The position numbers and the translations under genes are program-made. This document shows, piece after piece, positions 1 through 9,171 of a stretch of DNA of 64,000 bases. The notes beneath the pieces are model-generated. The model saw only the letters and a program-made list of their open reading frames with translations. It did no database searches and was not told where the DNA came from. The stretch is taken from the NCBI GenBank assembly GCA_020722575.1, contig DYKN01000002.1, positions 124,001 to 188,000 on the forward strand, in the 5' to 3' direction. This DNA is from Rikenella microfusus (GTDB lineage: Bacteria > Bacteroidota > Bacteroidia > Bacteroidales > VadinHA17). Position 1 is the first letter of the stretch. Every line of letters starts with the position of its first letter.

Positions 1-346
1 TGAGATTCAGGTCAGTGATTACATCAACATTATATAACAGGAAGGGTTTGTCATCAAAAAACCATCTGGCTTTGAAAAGCCCACCACCTGTTTCAAGAAG
101 TTGTTCACTTTCATCTGAAATAGTAAGTTTGAATCCCATTTTTTTTATTTTTTCAATCTCTTCCTTCATTTTATCAGGATGGTGATGGATATTGACAATG
201 ATATCATCGAAACCATAGGAAGTTATTTTCTCCACAGCTATCTGAAGAGCTGATTTTCCATTAATTTCAATGAGCGCTTTAGGAATATTTTCAGTTATCT
301 CTCCAAGTCGGGTACCTCTACCTGCCGCAAAAATCATAGCTTTCAT
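1..346 (-). CDS. MurU-like nucleotidyltransferase (partial, 3' end outside window)
   Basis: The visible 115 N-terminal residues read as a sugar-phosphate nucleotidyltransferase: FAAGRGTRLG near residue 6 is the nucleotide-binding signature, PKAL follows at about residue 23, and YNVDV near residue 105 matches the metal-binding Asp region. The family transfers a nucleoside monophosphate to a sugar 1-phosphate. It lies 59 bp downstream of an AmgK-like kinase on the same strand, the arrangement of the Pseudomonas amgK-murU pair, so the best guess is N-acetylmuramate-1-phosphate uridylyltransferase, making UDP-MurNAc from recycled MurNAc. The start ATG at 346 is clear. The rest of the gene runs off the left edge. 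A glucose- or mannose-1-phosphate enzyme cannot be excluded from this fragment, and the substrate is inferred from context. Confidence 0.8.
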   Translation of the reverse strand, partial: MKAMIFAAGRGTRLGEITENIPKALIEINGKSALQIAVEKITSYGFDDIIVNIHHHPDKMKEEIEKIKKMGFKLTISDESEQLLETGGGLFKARWFFDDKPFLLYNVDVITDLNL

Positions 347-405
347 ACAGGAAAATTGATGTTTAAATATGTTATCGGTTGATCTGAACAGACAATTATC
401 TGAAA

Positions 406-1818
406 CTATCTTATTTCGTGATGAAATACTATCACATCTGCGAGTTTTTCCTGTCTCAGCATTGCTGCAATCCTTTCCGCGCAATAAACCGAAGATATCC
501 TGCCTGTGGAGCATCCGAAACATACTCTGATAGTTTTTTTTCCTGAAATTCCTTCAGAAACAAGTGCACCTGATATCATTCTGAAAGCATTTTCGACAAG
601 TTCAGTTGCACCCTTTGAATAATCAAGCAGGTTTGTGGTTAATATATCTTTCCCTGTCAGAGTTTCTGATTTTTCAGTTTCAGCGGGCAGAATAATATGC
701 CGGCAGTCGAACATAAATCCTCCGTCAATGCTGAAGGTTTCGGGGATTCCCTTATTAAAACTAAAACTTTCAATAATTACTTCAGGTTTTGGGTGAAAAT
801 TGAGGTCTGCCTTACTCCAGCGTTCTGAAAGTCTTTCAAAGATCTTTGCGAGTTCGGGTAAATCATCCCTCAGGTTTGAGCCGACAAGCAATCTTTCAAG
901 TTGTCTTACCGCCGGGGGGATACTTGATGTAAAATTAGGCTTTCTTTCATAAAGGCCTCTGAAACCATAAGCTCCAAGAGCTTGTAGAAGTCTAACTATT
1001 CCAAACAGTCGGTATTGATCTATAAAAGATTTTTTTTTGAGAGGAAGTTTCTTATTCAGAAGTGTAAAATAAAAATCGAGAAGTTCATTATGAATGTTCT
1101 GGTTCAGTTCGACGTAAGGATCAAGTAAGAGTGAAGCCACATCATAGTGAGGAGCACCTTTTCTACCACCCTGAAAATCGATGAACCATGGAATGCCATC
1201 TTTTATCATTATATTTCTTGACTGAAAATCGCGGTAAAGGAAGCCTTCTGACCAGACACTGCCAATCCTGTAAGCAAGTTTCATAAAATCTTCCTCGAGC
1301 AACTGTTCATTAAATCCCGTTGCTGACAGTTTAAGGAACATATATTTAAAATAGTTGAGGTCCCACATTACCGAATTTTTATCGAATTTTTTCCTGGGAT
1401 AGCAAAGGTTGAAATCAATAACATTTAAGGTATCGAACTGAAATCTTATCAATTCTCTGAGAATATCGGAATACATTTCAAAAATTTGCTTTTCGCCCTG
1501 GTTCGATTTTCTTTTTTCATTTACCCACATGCAGAGGTCGAGATCGCCGAGGTCTTCTGTGAGGTAAACCATTTCATCAGGCAGATAGCTGTATACTCTG
1601 GGGACTCTCAGTCCACATTTTGTAAAGGCAGCTGCGAAGCCAGTAAAAGCATCATTTTCTTTTCTGCTAGGGTTCCATACTCCAAGCACTGAGAAATCAC
1701 CTCTGACCATTCTGCAATAAATCCTGTCTGATCCTGATTTAGGCAGCACAGTTAGTGATTCAGGACTTTTTCCCGCAAAATCCCTGAAGAGAAGGCGAAG
1801 CAATTCATCCTTAATCAT
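406..1818 (-). CDS. AmgK-like amino-sugar kinase fused to a RapZ C-terminal domain
   Basis: A 470-residue two-domain protein. Residues 1 to about 330 are an aminoglycoside phosphotransferase (APH) fold kinase: YRDFQSRN carries the catalytic Asp197 and Asn202, and FIDFQGG carries metal-binding Asp214, the pattern of AmgK, which phosphorylates MurNAc or GlcNAc at the anomeric carbon. Tyr stands where AmgK-type kinases usually have His before RD. Residues from about 347 to 470 match the RapZ C-terminal domain: SFSFNKGIP, FDCRH, LTGKD and the GCSTGRISSVYCAER loop starting at Cys436. In E. coli that domain binds glucosamine-6-phosphate. The N-terminal RapZ P-loop domain is absent. The gene sits between the NagB-like fusion and the MurU-like gene with short gaps, so the three probably form an operon. 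The kinase role is fairly secure; allosteric sensing by the tail is inference. Confidence 0.88.
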   Translation of the reverse strand: MIKDELLRLLFRDFAGKSPESLTVLPKSGSDRIYCRMVRGDFSVLGVWNPSRKENDAFTGFAAAFTKCGLRVPRVYSYLPDEMVYLTEDLGDLDLCMWVNEKRKSNQGEKQIFEMYSDILRELIRFQFDTLNVIDFNLCYPRKKFDKNSVMWDLNYFKYMFLKLSATGFNEQLLEEDFMKLAYRIGSVWSEGFLYRDFQSRNIMIKDGIPWFIDFQGGRKGAPHYDVASLLLDPYVELNQNIHNELLDFYFTLLNKKLPLKKKSFIDQYRLFGIVRLLQALGAYGFRGLYERKPNFTSSIPPAVRQLERLLVGSNLRDDLPELAKIFERLSERWSKADLNFHPKPEVIIESFSFNKGIPETFSIDGGFMFDCRHIILPAETEKSETLTGKDILTTNLLDYSKGATELVENAFRMISGALVSEGISGKKTIRVCFGCSTGRISSVYCAERIAAMLRQEKLADVIVFHHEIR

Positions 1819-1883
1819 TCTAGAGGATCTATATATTTTTTATTTAAAAGAATCTTTTCAATAGAGAGGTATCAAGTAGGTTA

Positions 1884-4208
1884 TTAAAAATCCCCTTCAA
1901 TACTTTTTTCAAGTTCTCTGGCATACTTAAGGAATTCGTCAATATTCATTTCTTTGTGATATATCATTCCATGAGTTGCCCTGATTTTTGGGCTATCATT
2001 TTCATAGAAGAAGTCTTTACCAAGGATTAGCTGAACTTTCTTAAACTGTTCAACCCATATTTTCTGGGAAAGTTTACTGAATGGCCCATCCAGTTCATAA
2101 CTCGGAAAAGATGCATCAACCTGACTGATATAGCAGTTTCGGAACGACCAATCAAGCACTGCCATGGAATTAAGCGAAACTGGAGTAAATACATTTGCCT
2201 CGGCAGGATGAAATTTATACCATACATTTCTATAACCAATTATTCTCAGTTTGGAAAGATCTGTTTCCTTTCTCCATTGTCTGAGAGCTTCTGCGATAGC
2301 TTGCAGTACTTTATAATGAGTATCCGGTCCGGATCCTTCTGGGTCAAAGGCAAGACTAAGAACTGTAGGTTTAATTCTTCTAAGCATTTCCAGAATTGGT
2401 TCAACATCACGCTTTCGTTCAGGTTGGGGGGTGAATATATCGCCAGTATAGAATCCAAGACGAAGATGTTCAATATTCTGAACCTTAACTCCGTAATGGG
2501 CCCATACCAGTTCTTCTTCATATTCCCTTAGCATACCTTTCAGCTTCTGGATATCAGGAGGATTTTTCTCACCGCTGTAAGAGGCGTCGAGAACAGCAAT
2601 AATCTTTTTTATGCAGTCAATTAGTTCTTCAACTGATTTGACCTTGTAGATATCTACAATTGCCCTTACAAGTCTATGGCAGATACCTCTGAGTTTACCA
2701 TCTTCATCGTTATCTGCAACTTTATCGAGATAATGACTTACATCTTTGTCAAACTTCATCAAATATCCCTTTTCAAAGAAATCGGGATACTTCAGCATTT
2801 GAATCTTTCCCTGCAAAATATGTTCAAGAGTTGTAACCAGCAATCGTTTCAGAAGAGTATTTGTAACTGATGTAAATCCGGAGGTAAGCACCGCAAAATG
2901 GAATTCATTTGATTTTTCTCTTAGCTGTCGAATAATACAAGGAAATATACCGAGCATTATGTCATCGTGATGCGGACCGGTATGCAGGAAGATTTGATTG
3001 TATTCGTTTTTTACTCCCTCATCAATTTTACGTTTTGTAGATTCAATTACTTCTTTAACCCTTTCAATGTTCAGCCCGGGAATAAGTGCACAATATTTAT
3101 CATTTTTCAAATCTTCAATTGTAAGGTTTGAAGCATATTTGTCAATTTTCTGACAAAGATCATAGATTGCCCTCTCTGTTTTTTCAAAAGTCCACTCCCC
3201 TTCGGTGTAATATTTTTCAATGCTGTCGTTAAGCTGCACGGCGGCTCCTTCAGTCAGGTAAAACCTTGCGTATTTCTGTCGCCTCAGAACGGTTGCAGGG
3301 TAAAGGTTGTCGGGTTCATTTTCAAGGGCGTTTTTAATAACACCTGCTTTTGCTTCGCCGGCGGCAAAGATAATTGATACTCCATCGGGGTTTGAAGTAA
3401 TTGTTCCCAGACCTATTGTAATTACGAGCCTGTTTCTTGAAATTTCAATTCCGCCAAGGTCTCCTGCAGCAGCTGCCTGAGTCTCGAAATTTGTTGCAGT
3501 AAGTCTTGTAGTAGAATTATGGTCACTACCTCGAGTGTTAAATGCTATATGACCATCGGGGCCAATTCCCCCAAGAAAAAAGCCTATTCCTCCCATTCCC
3601 CTGATTTTGTTCTCATATTCAGTACACCAATTATCTATTTTGAAAATTGATTCCCGCTGAAGTTTTTCAAGAGGATTCGTCGGTTCCCGATGTCTTAATG
3701 TAAGATCGATATTATTGCCTGGAAATACTTCATTATATCGTTTCCCTTCGGCCAATGGAATATTATCGGAATTGATAAGGAGTGCTTTACTAATATCAAG
3801 CCCGAAACCTTTTATATAATAGTTTATTACATAATTGTAAAAACTGTTATGCTGTTCAGGATTGATGGGATAAAACTCATCAATCTGAACGAAATGCAAA
3901 CCTCGCATATCAGGTTTGGTAGTTATTTCAAAACTATTCTCCTCAAAAAGTCTTTTCGTTTCGCGTTTGTCCCATTCGTTAAGTATCTTTTTAGTCCATT
4001 TAATGAAATATTCAGGAGTTTTTCCAGTTGGCAGACTTACAACTCCCTCAGGATTTTCAGATACCCACTCAAGAAACCTCAAAGCAGTTAAAAGTCCAAG
4101 AGCAGGGAAATTAGGTACAACAATATACGGAACTGAAGTGGTAAATGTCTTTCGTCCCGATCTCTCAAAAAATTTTTTCTCAACAGCCGAAAAAAACTCT
4201 ATACCCAT
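1884..4208 (-). CDS. NagB-like domain fused to PIG-L/LmbE-type deacetylase
   Basis: A 774-residue protein. The N-terminal part (about 20-340) is a glucosamine-6-phosphate deaminase/isomerase fold: LPTGKTPEYF near the start, Asp110-Glu111 in QIDEFYP, and GGIGPDGHIAFN with Asp218 and His220. The position of catalytic Glu148 of E. coli NagB (GHIAFNE) is Thr225 here. The C-terminal part begins near residue 405 and carries PHHDDIMLG (His413 or His414, Asp415, Asp416) and DTHYK with His631, matching the metal-binding HPDD and distal His of PIG-L deacetylases, which act on GlcNAc groups. Proteins of this make-up in Bacteroides are annotated only as GlcN6P deaminase-like. It heads the minus-strand operon and is divergent from the BadF kinase and murQ. 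A bifunctional GlcNAc-6P deacetylase plus deaminase is an attractive but unproven reading. Confidence 0.85.
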   Translation of the reverse strand: MGIEFFSAVEKKFFERSGRKTFTTSVPYIVVPNFPALGLLTALRFLEWVSENPEGVVSLPTGKTPEYFIKWTKKILNEWDKRETKRLFEENSFEITTKPDMRGLHFVQIDEFYPINPEQHNSFYNYVINYYIKGFGLDISKALLINSDNIPLAEGKRYNEVFPGNNIDLTLRHREPTNPLEKLQRESIFKIDNWCTEYENKIRGMGGIGFFLGGIGPDGHIAFNTRGSDHNSTTRLTATNFETQAAAAGDLGGIEISRNRLVITIGLGTITSNPDGVSIIFAAGEAKAGVIKNALENEPDNLYPATVLRRQKYARFYLTEGAAVQLNDSIEKYYTEGEWTFEKTERAIYDLCQKIDKYASNLTIEDLKNDKYCALIPGLNIERVKEVIESTKRKIDEGVKNEYNQIFLHTGPHHDDIMLGIFPCIIRQLREKSNEFHFAVLTSGFTSVTNTLLKRLLVTTLEHILQGKIQMLKYPDFFEKGYLMKFDKDVSHYLDKVADNDEDGKLRGICHRLVRAIVDIYKVKSVEELIDCIKKIIAVLDASYSGEKNPPDIQKLKGMLREYEEELVWAHYGVKVQNIEHLRLGFYTGDIFTPQPERKRDVEPILEMLRRIKPTVLSLAFDPEGSGPDTHYKVLQAIAEALRQWRKETDLSKLRIIGYRNVWYKFHPAEANVFTPVSLNSMAVLDWSFRNCYISQVDASFPSYELDGPFSKLSQKIWVEQFKKVQLILGKDFFYENDSPKIRATHGMIYHKEMNIDEFLKYARELEKSIEGDF

Positions 4209-4470
4209 ACTTTTATGATTTATTAAAACAATTTATTTAATTATATCCATCTTTGTTTGAATTACACTTATTGATATTTAACAATAATATCGAAAATAAA
4301 TTTATATAAAATAATGTTGAAATTAAACATTCAATGATAATTTTTATTTAATATCTTCCTGTTTAAGTATCAGCCTGCAGGTTCTGTATTTAATCTTCCG
4401 TCAAAATTATAGTATTTACTTCTATAATAAAAGGCAGAAAAAATATAATTTAGCACAATAAATTTCTCTT
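4209..4470. other. Divergent intergenic region of the salvage locus
   Basis: This very AT-rich stretch separates the minus-strand NagB-like operon from the plus-strand kinase-murQ operon, so both promoters should lie in it. A TAnnTTTG-like element with one mismatch occurs just before the plus-strand start, near 4448-4455. No clear operator palindrome, small gene or structured RNA was recognised. Confidence 0.4.
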
Positions 4471-5310
4471 ATGATACTCATTGCTGATAGTGGTTCAACC
4501 AAGACTGAATGGAGGATTGCCGGTGCCAAAAACGACAATGGTTTTTATTTCTCGTCAGGTATTAATCCTTATTTTCAGAACAGTGGGCAGATTCTCGCCA
4601 TTCTTAAGGAGGAAATTCCTGAATTAGAAGGTATGAGTTTCAATAAAGTTTTTTTTTATGGAACAGGATGCAACAGTGAGTCAAAGGAAAAAGTTATCAG
4701 TGATGCGTTAAATGAATTTTTAAATGCAGAAGAAATATTTGTGGGGAGTGACCTTCTAGGGGCTGCCCGTGCTTTATGCAACCATAACCCCGGAATCGCA
4801 TGCATTATTGGTACCGGCTCCAATTCGTGTTATTATGATGGTGAAAAGATTGTTTCAAATGTAGCACCACTCGGGTACATACTTGGTGATGAAGGTGGGG
4901 CTGCAGTTCTTGGCAGGAAACTGGTATCATCTGTGTTGAAGAATCAGATATCACCGACTGTAATCAGCAGATTTTATGAAACATATCATATAACCCGGAA
5001 CGAAATACTTGAAAATGTTTATACCAAGCCTTTCCCAAACAGATACCTTGGAAATTTTGCAAGATTTATTTATGATAATATTGCCCTGCCGGAATTACAG
5101 GAAATAGTAATGACATCATTTGATGAATTTATTAAAAGAAATATCATGCAATATCCTGAATCAGCAAAATATCCGGTTCATTTTACCGGCAGTGTAGCGT
5201 TCTATTTTAAGACTTATCTTGAGGATCTTTTACACAGGAATAATCTTTTGCCCGGTAAAATCATTTTATATCCCATGCCTGAACTTATTAAATATCATTT
5301 TTCTGATTAA
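4471..5310 (+). CDS. BadF/BadG-family amino-sugar kinase (MurK/NagK-like)
   Basis: The 279-residue protein has the actin-like ATPase layout of the BadF/BadG/BcrA/BcrD family: a phosphate-1 motif at the start (ADSGSTKTEW), a phosphate-2 region with GTGSNS near residue 112, GDEGGAAVLG near residue 140, and an adenosine-binding FTGSVA segment near the C-terminus. This family includes N-acetylglucosamine kinase and the MurNAc/GlcNAc 6-kinase MurK of Clostridium and Tannerella. It lies 17 bp upstream of murQ, which uses MurNAc-6-phosphate, so a MurNAc/GlcNAc 6-kinase is the best reading. It would act in the cytoplasm on sugars imported without phosphorylation. Preference between MurNAc and GlcNAc cannot be told from sequence. 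Confidence 0.85.
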   Translation: MILIADSGSTKTEWRIAGAKNDNGFYFSSGINPYFQNSGQILAILKEEIPELEGMSFNKVFFYGTGCNSESKEKVISDALNEFLNAEEIFVGSDLLGAARALCNHNPGIACIIGTGSNSCYYDGEKIVSNVAPLGYILGDEGGAAVLGRKLVSSVLKNQISPTVISRFYETYHITRNEILENVYTKPFPNRYLGNFARFIYDNIALPELQEIVMTSFDEFIKRNIMQYPESAKYPVHFTGSVAFYFKTYLEDLLHRNNLLPGKIILYPMPELIKYHFSD

Positions 5311-5327
5311 GATAAAATCTTATTAAA

Positions 5328-6161
5328 GTGAAAAAGAAAATATCTGGCGGACTTCCTATAACCGAAACCCCATCGAATTTCGATAATCTTGAAAAGATGT
5401 CGGTTCACGAATTGCTTGTCAATATCAACAAAGAGGATTCAAAGGTTCATTTGGCAGTAAGAAAAGCGATACCCATGATTGAAGCCCTAATAAATAAAAT
5501 TGTTGATAAGATGGCTATTGGAGGAAGAATTTTTTATCTGGGAGCTGGAACAAGCGGCCGACTTGGGGTACTTGATGCTTCTGAAATTCCACCCACATTT
5601 GGAGTTCATGACAGAATTGTTGGACTCATTGCTGGTGGAGAAGCTGCGCTTAGAAGAGCTGTTGAAGCAGCTGAAGATGATCCGGAAAAAGCATGGAAAG
5701 AACTTCAGATATTTGATATCAATGAAAAAGATACTGTGATTGGCATTGCGGCTTCAGGTACAACGCCTTATGTTACAGGTGGCTTACTCAGAGCCAGAGA
5801 AAATGGAATACTGACTGGTTGCATAACTTGCAATCCTGCAAGCAAAATAGTAGAAATTGCTGAATATCCTGTGGTAGTAGTTACTGGTCCTGAATTTGTA
5901 ACCGGAAGTACCAGAATGAAGGCTGGAACAGCCCAGAAAATGGTTTTAAACATGATAAGCACAACGGTGATGATAAAACTCGGGAGGGTTAAAGGAAACA
6001 AGATGATCAATATGCAACTCACCAATTCAAAGCTCATCGAAAGAGGTATCAGAATGCTTGTAGAAGAATTAAATATTCAGAGGGAAGTCGCAAGGCTCCT
6101 CTTGTTGCAACATGGCTCTGTTAGAAAAGCACTTGAATTTTACAGAAAGCAAAACAATTAA
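5328..6161 (+). CDS. murQ: N-acetylmuramic acid 6-phosphate etherase
   Basis: MurQ cleaves the lactyl ether of MurNAc-6-phosphate to give GlcNAc-6-phosphate and D-lactate. The 277-residue product has the SIS sugar-isomerase domain with GAGTSGRLGVLDASE near residues 70-86 and a Glu in AEDDPE at 116; these glutamates match the catalytic pair of E. coli MurQ. TGSTRMKAGTAQK, the family signature, lies near residue 205. The start is GTG at 5328; the first in-frame ATG would remove the conserved N-terminal segment TETPS. It is slightly shorter than E. coli MurQ but looks complete. It follows the BadF kinase by 17 bp and precedes the NagZ fusion by 46 bp, so the three are probably co-transcribed. 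Confidence 0.95.
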   Translation: MKKKISGGLPITETPSNFDNLEKMSVHELLVNINKEDSKVHLAVRKAIPMIEALINKIVDKMAIGGRIFYLGAGTSGRLGVLDASEIPPTFGVHDRIVGLIAGGEAALRRAVEAAEDDPEKAWKELQIFDINEKDTVIGIAASGTTPYVTGGLLRARENGILTGCITCNPASKIVEIAEYPVVVVTGPEFVTGSTRMKAGTAQKMVLNMISTTVMIKLGRVKGNKMINMQLTNSKLIERGIRMLVEELNIQREVARLLLLQHGSVRKALEFYRKQNN

Positions 6162-6207
6162 AATAGTTCAATAATCATTTTTAAATTTTTGGCAAACATA
6201 TTTAGAT

Positions 6208-9159
6208 ATGAAACTAAATATCAATTTATTATGTTTTTACATTTTCTTCCTGACACTTTTTTGTAATTTATATTCTCAGGAGAACAGTGTACCTTTTATC
6301 AAATATATTAATCATCCATGGGTTGATTCGGTACTAAATTCATTAACCACTGAAGAGAAAATAGCCCAGCTGATCTGGGTTGCTGCATATTCGAACAGAG
6401 GGATTGATTATGATGTTGAATTAAGTAAAACAGTGAAAGAAATTTCTCCCGGAGGGTTTGTTTTTTTTCAGGGTACTGCCGGGAAACAGATTGAAATGAT
6501 CAATCATTTCAGGAAGATTTCAAAAGTTCCACCTTTAATAGCAATTGATGCTGAATGGGGTCCGGGAATGAGGCTTGACAGCATTGAAAAATTTCCTTAC
6601 CAGATGACTCTTGGTGCCATTCAGAACGATTCATTAATTTTCAGGATGGGAGCCATAATTGCGCAAATGCTTAAGAAGACAGGTGTAAATATAAATCTTG
6701 CTCCGGTTGCAGATGTAAATAATAATCCGGCAAATCCTGTAATAAATGTAAGGTCTTTCGGAGAAGATCCTGATAACGTAGGACGTAAGGCGGTAATGTA
6801 TATGAAAGGATTGCAGGAAAATGGTATCATTGCTATAGGGAAGCATTTCCCGGGACACGGAGATACAGAGACTGATTCACATCTCGATTTGCCGGTTATA
6901 AAACATAACCGGGAAAGGCTTGAAAAAATAGAACTTATCCCATTCAAACAACTTATCAGCAATGGTGTTGCAGGCATCATGCCCGGTCATTTATCAGTTC
7001 CATTTCTTGATTCCTCAGAAAATCTTCCGGTTACACTTTCACAAGCGGTGCTAACTGATCTTGTTAGAAAAGAGCTTGGATTTGAAGGAATTCTAATATC
7101 AGATGCCATGAATATGGGAGGAATCACAAAGTACTCATCGCCAGGAGAAGCTGAAGCTCTATCATTGAAAGCAGGTATGGACGTGCTTGAATTTGTTACA
7201 GACCCTGCTCTTGCCATAAAAACTATTCTCGAAAAGATCAGAACCGAAGAGATTCCACTTGCAATAATTAATGAGAAATGCAGAAAAGTGCTTGCAATGA
7301 AATATTGGGCAGGCCTGAATAAATCGATATTAATTGGTAATCAAAATGTTATGAAGAGCCTGACAAATCCTTCAATTACTGCATTTATAAGAGAGCTCTA
7401 TTCTAATGCATTGACTGTTCTCAATAATGAACAACATATTATTCCTGTCAGAAATATTGATAGAATCCGCGTTGCTACACTGGCTGCAGGAAAAGATGAG
7501 ATTACGGGGTTTCAAAAAAGAGTTTCCAGTTATATCAGGGCCGATCATTATTTTATTAAAAATTTTGAGGAGCAAAACATAAATGAAATAATTAAAAAGC
7601 TGGGTGGATATGATATAATTATTGCCGGTATTTACGTTTCCGACAGGGTCTTTTTAAAATTTCCTGAAGCAGAAGGAATAAATTCTCTGGTTGAGGGAAT
7701 CAACAAATCTAGCCGTTCTATAATTACATGGTTTGGTAATCCATATCTTGCGGGAAGGGTTACCGCTCTGGAAATGGCAGATGGTCTAATAATGGCATAT
7801 CAAAACAACTCTATGACCGAAGACCTTTCTGCACAACTTATATTTGGAGGAATAGGGGCAAAAGGGAAACTACCGGTTACAATTAGCGAAAAATATAATT
7901 GTGGTTACGGGTTAATTACACCCGATAATCTCCGACTCAGATATGGCTTACCCGAAAATGCAGGCATGTCATCTGAAAAGCTTACATTTCTCGTTGATTC
8001 CATCGCCACATCTGGTATTGATTCTTCAGCCTATCCCGGTTGCGAGATAATGATTGCCCGCAGGGGAATGGTCGTTTTTCATAAATGTTACGGGTTTCAT
8101 ACCTACGAGCGTAAGACACCTGTTGATGAAAATGATATGTATGACCTTGCTTCAGTAACAAAGGTATCAGCCCCAACACCTGCCCTGATGTTACTCCAGT
8201 CGGAAGGACTTTTCAACCCCGATGAAAAGCTTGGAAACTATCTCCCTGAATTCAAAAAGTCAAACAAATCTGATCTGATTTTAAGGGATATGCTAGCTCA
8301 CCAGGCAGGACTTGTTGCGTGGATTCCTTTCTGGAAAGAGACTGTCAGAAAAAACGGCGAATTCAAGAACAGAACTTTCAAGTGTGCTCCATCTTCACGA
8401 TATCCGATAAAGGTAGCACAGGCGCTTTATATACACAGAAAATACAGGGACAAAATTTTCAAAATGATACATAGAAGTCCTGTAAGCAATGAAAAGAAAT
8501 ATGTTTATTCTGACCTAACCTTTATAATTATGCCCGAGTTAATTGAAAATCGGAGCGGATGTACCTGGTATCGTCTTGTTGAAGATAGTATTTACCATAA
8601 AATTGGAGCTTTTGACATATGTTTCAATCCTTATCTTTATTATCCCCCTGAAAGAATTGTTCCAACCGAATATGATTCACTTTTCAGGAAGCAGCAGCTT
8701 CATGGCACTGTTCATGATGAGGGCGCAGCTATGCTTGGTGGTATATCAGGGCATGCAGGTTTATTTGCCACAGCCAACGACCTGATGAAACTTCTGGAAC
8801 TTTATCGCAGGATGGGAAATTATGGAGGAGAACAATTGATAAAGGAAGAAGTTATAAGGGAATATACCCGGGTTCAGTTTCCGGAAAACGAGAATCGCCG
8901 TGGCCTCTGCTTTGATAAACCTCTGGTTAACAATAATAGCCTGCCTCCAGAAAAAACTTATCCAACTTATGGGGCATCAGCTAAAAGCTTTGGCCATTCA
9001 GGATACACCGGAACGTTTGTATGGATTGACCCAGTATATGAAATAAGTTATGTGTTCCTTTCCAACAGAGTGTATCCAACACGTAATAATAACAGGCTAA
9101 GCGACATGAATATACGTACTAATATACTTCAGGCAATTTATGATTCAATAACTGATTAA
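6208..9159 (+). CDS. Secreted NagZ-type GH3 glycosidase fused to a class C beta-lactamase-like domain
   Basis: A 983-residue protein with an N-terminal signal peptide (hydrophobic to about residue 22, ending YSQ). Residues 35 to 370 form the GH3 beta-N-acetylhexosaminidase domain, with KHFPGHG at 212 and the DSH dyad near 222-224 typical of NagZ, and nucleophile Asp299 in SDAMNM. Residues 390-580 look like the GH3 C-terminal domain. Residues 600-983 are a serine beta-lactamase/esterase fold with SVTK (Ser649, Lys652), YSD at 767 and HSG at 930, the three class C boxes. NagZ removes GlcNAc from muropeptides. The signal peptide puts it in the periplasm or on the surface. The second domain may act on peptidoglycan peptides or esters; resistance is not implied. 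It is in operon with murQ and the M14 peptidase. Confidence 0.92.
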   Translation: MKLNINLLCFYIFFLTLFCNLYSQENSVPFIKYINHPWVDSVLNSLTTEEKIAQLIWVAAYSNRGIDYDVELSKTVKEISPGGFVFFQGTAGKQIEMINHFRKISKVPPLIAIDAEWGPGMRLDSIEKFPYQMTLGAIQNDSLIFRMGAIIAQMLKKTGVNINLAPVADVNNNPANPVINVRSFGEDPDNVGRKAVMYMKGLQENGIIAIGKHFPGHGDTETDSHLDLPVIKHNRERLEKIELIPFKQLISNGVAGIMPGHLSVPFLDSSENLPVTLSQAVLTDLVRKELGFEGILISDAMNMGGITKYSSPGEAEALSLKAGMDVLEFVTDPALAIKTILEKIRTEEIPLAIINEKCRKVLAMKYWAGLNKSILIGNQNVMKSLTNPSITAFIRELYSNALTVLNNEQHIIPVRNIDRIRVATLAAGKDEITGFQKRVSSYIRADHYFIKNFEEQNINEIIKKLGGYDIIIAGIYVSDRVFLKFPEAEGINSLVEGINKSSRSIITWFGNPYLAGRVTALEMADGLIMAYQNNSMTEDLSAQLIFGGIGAKGKLPVTISEKYNCGYGLITPDNLRLRYGLPENAGMSSEKLTFLVDSIATSGIDSSAYPGCEIMIARRGMVVFHKCYGFHTYERKTPVDENDMYDLASVTKVSAPTPALMLLQSEGLFNPDEKLGNYLPEFKKSNKSDLILRDMLAHQAGLVAWIPFWKETVRKNGEFKNRTFKCAPSSRYPIKVAQALYIHRKYRDKIFKMIHRSPVSNEKKYVYSDLTFIIMPELIENRSGCTWYRLVEDSIYHKIGAFDICFNPYLYYPPERIVPTEYDSLFRKQQLHGTVHDEGAAMLGGISGHAGLFATANDLMKLLELYRRMGNYGGEQLIKEEVIREYTRVQFPENENRRGLCFDKPLVNNNSLPPEKTYPTYGASAKSFGHSGYTGTFVWIDPVYEISYVFLSNRVYPTRNNNRLSDMNIRTNILQAIYDSITD

Positions 9160-9171
9160 CAAAAAAATACT

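Noticed and set aside
1884..4208. Frameshift joining two separate genes in the NagB-like protein
   Set aside because: The reading frame is continuous through both domains and this domain order is known in Bacteroidota, so it is a true fusion.
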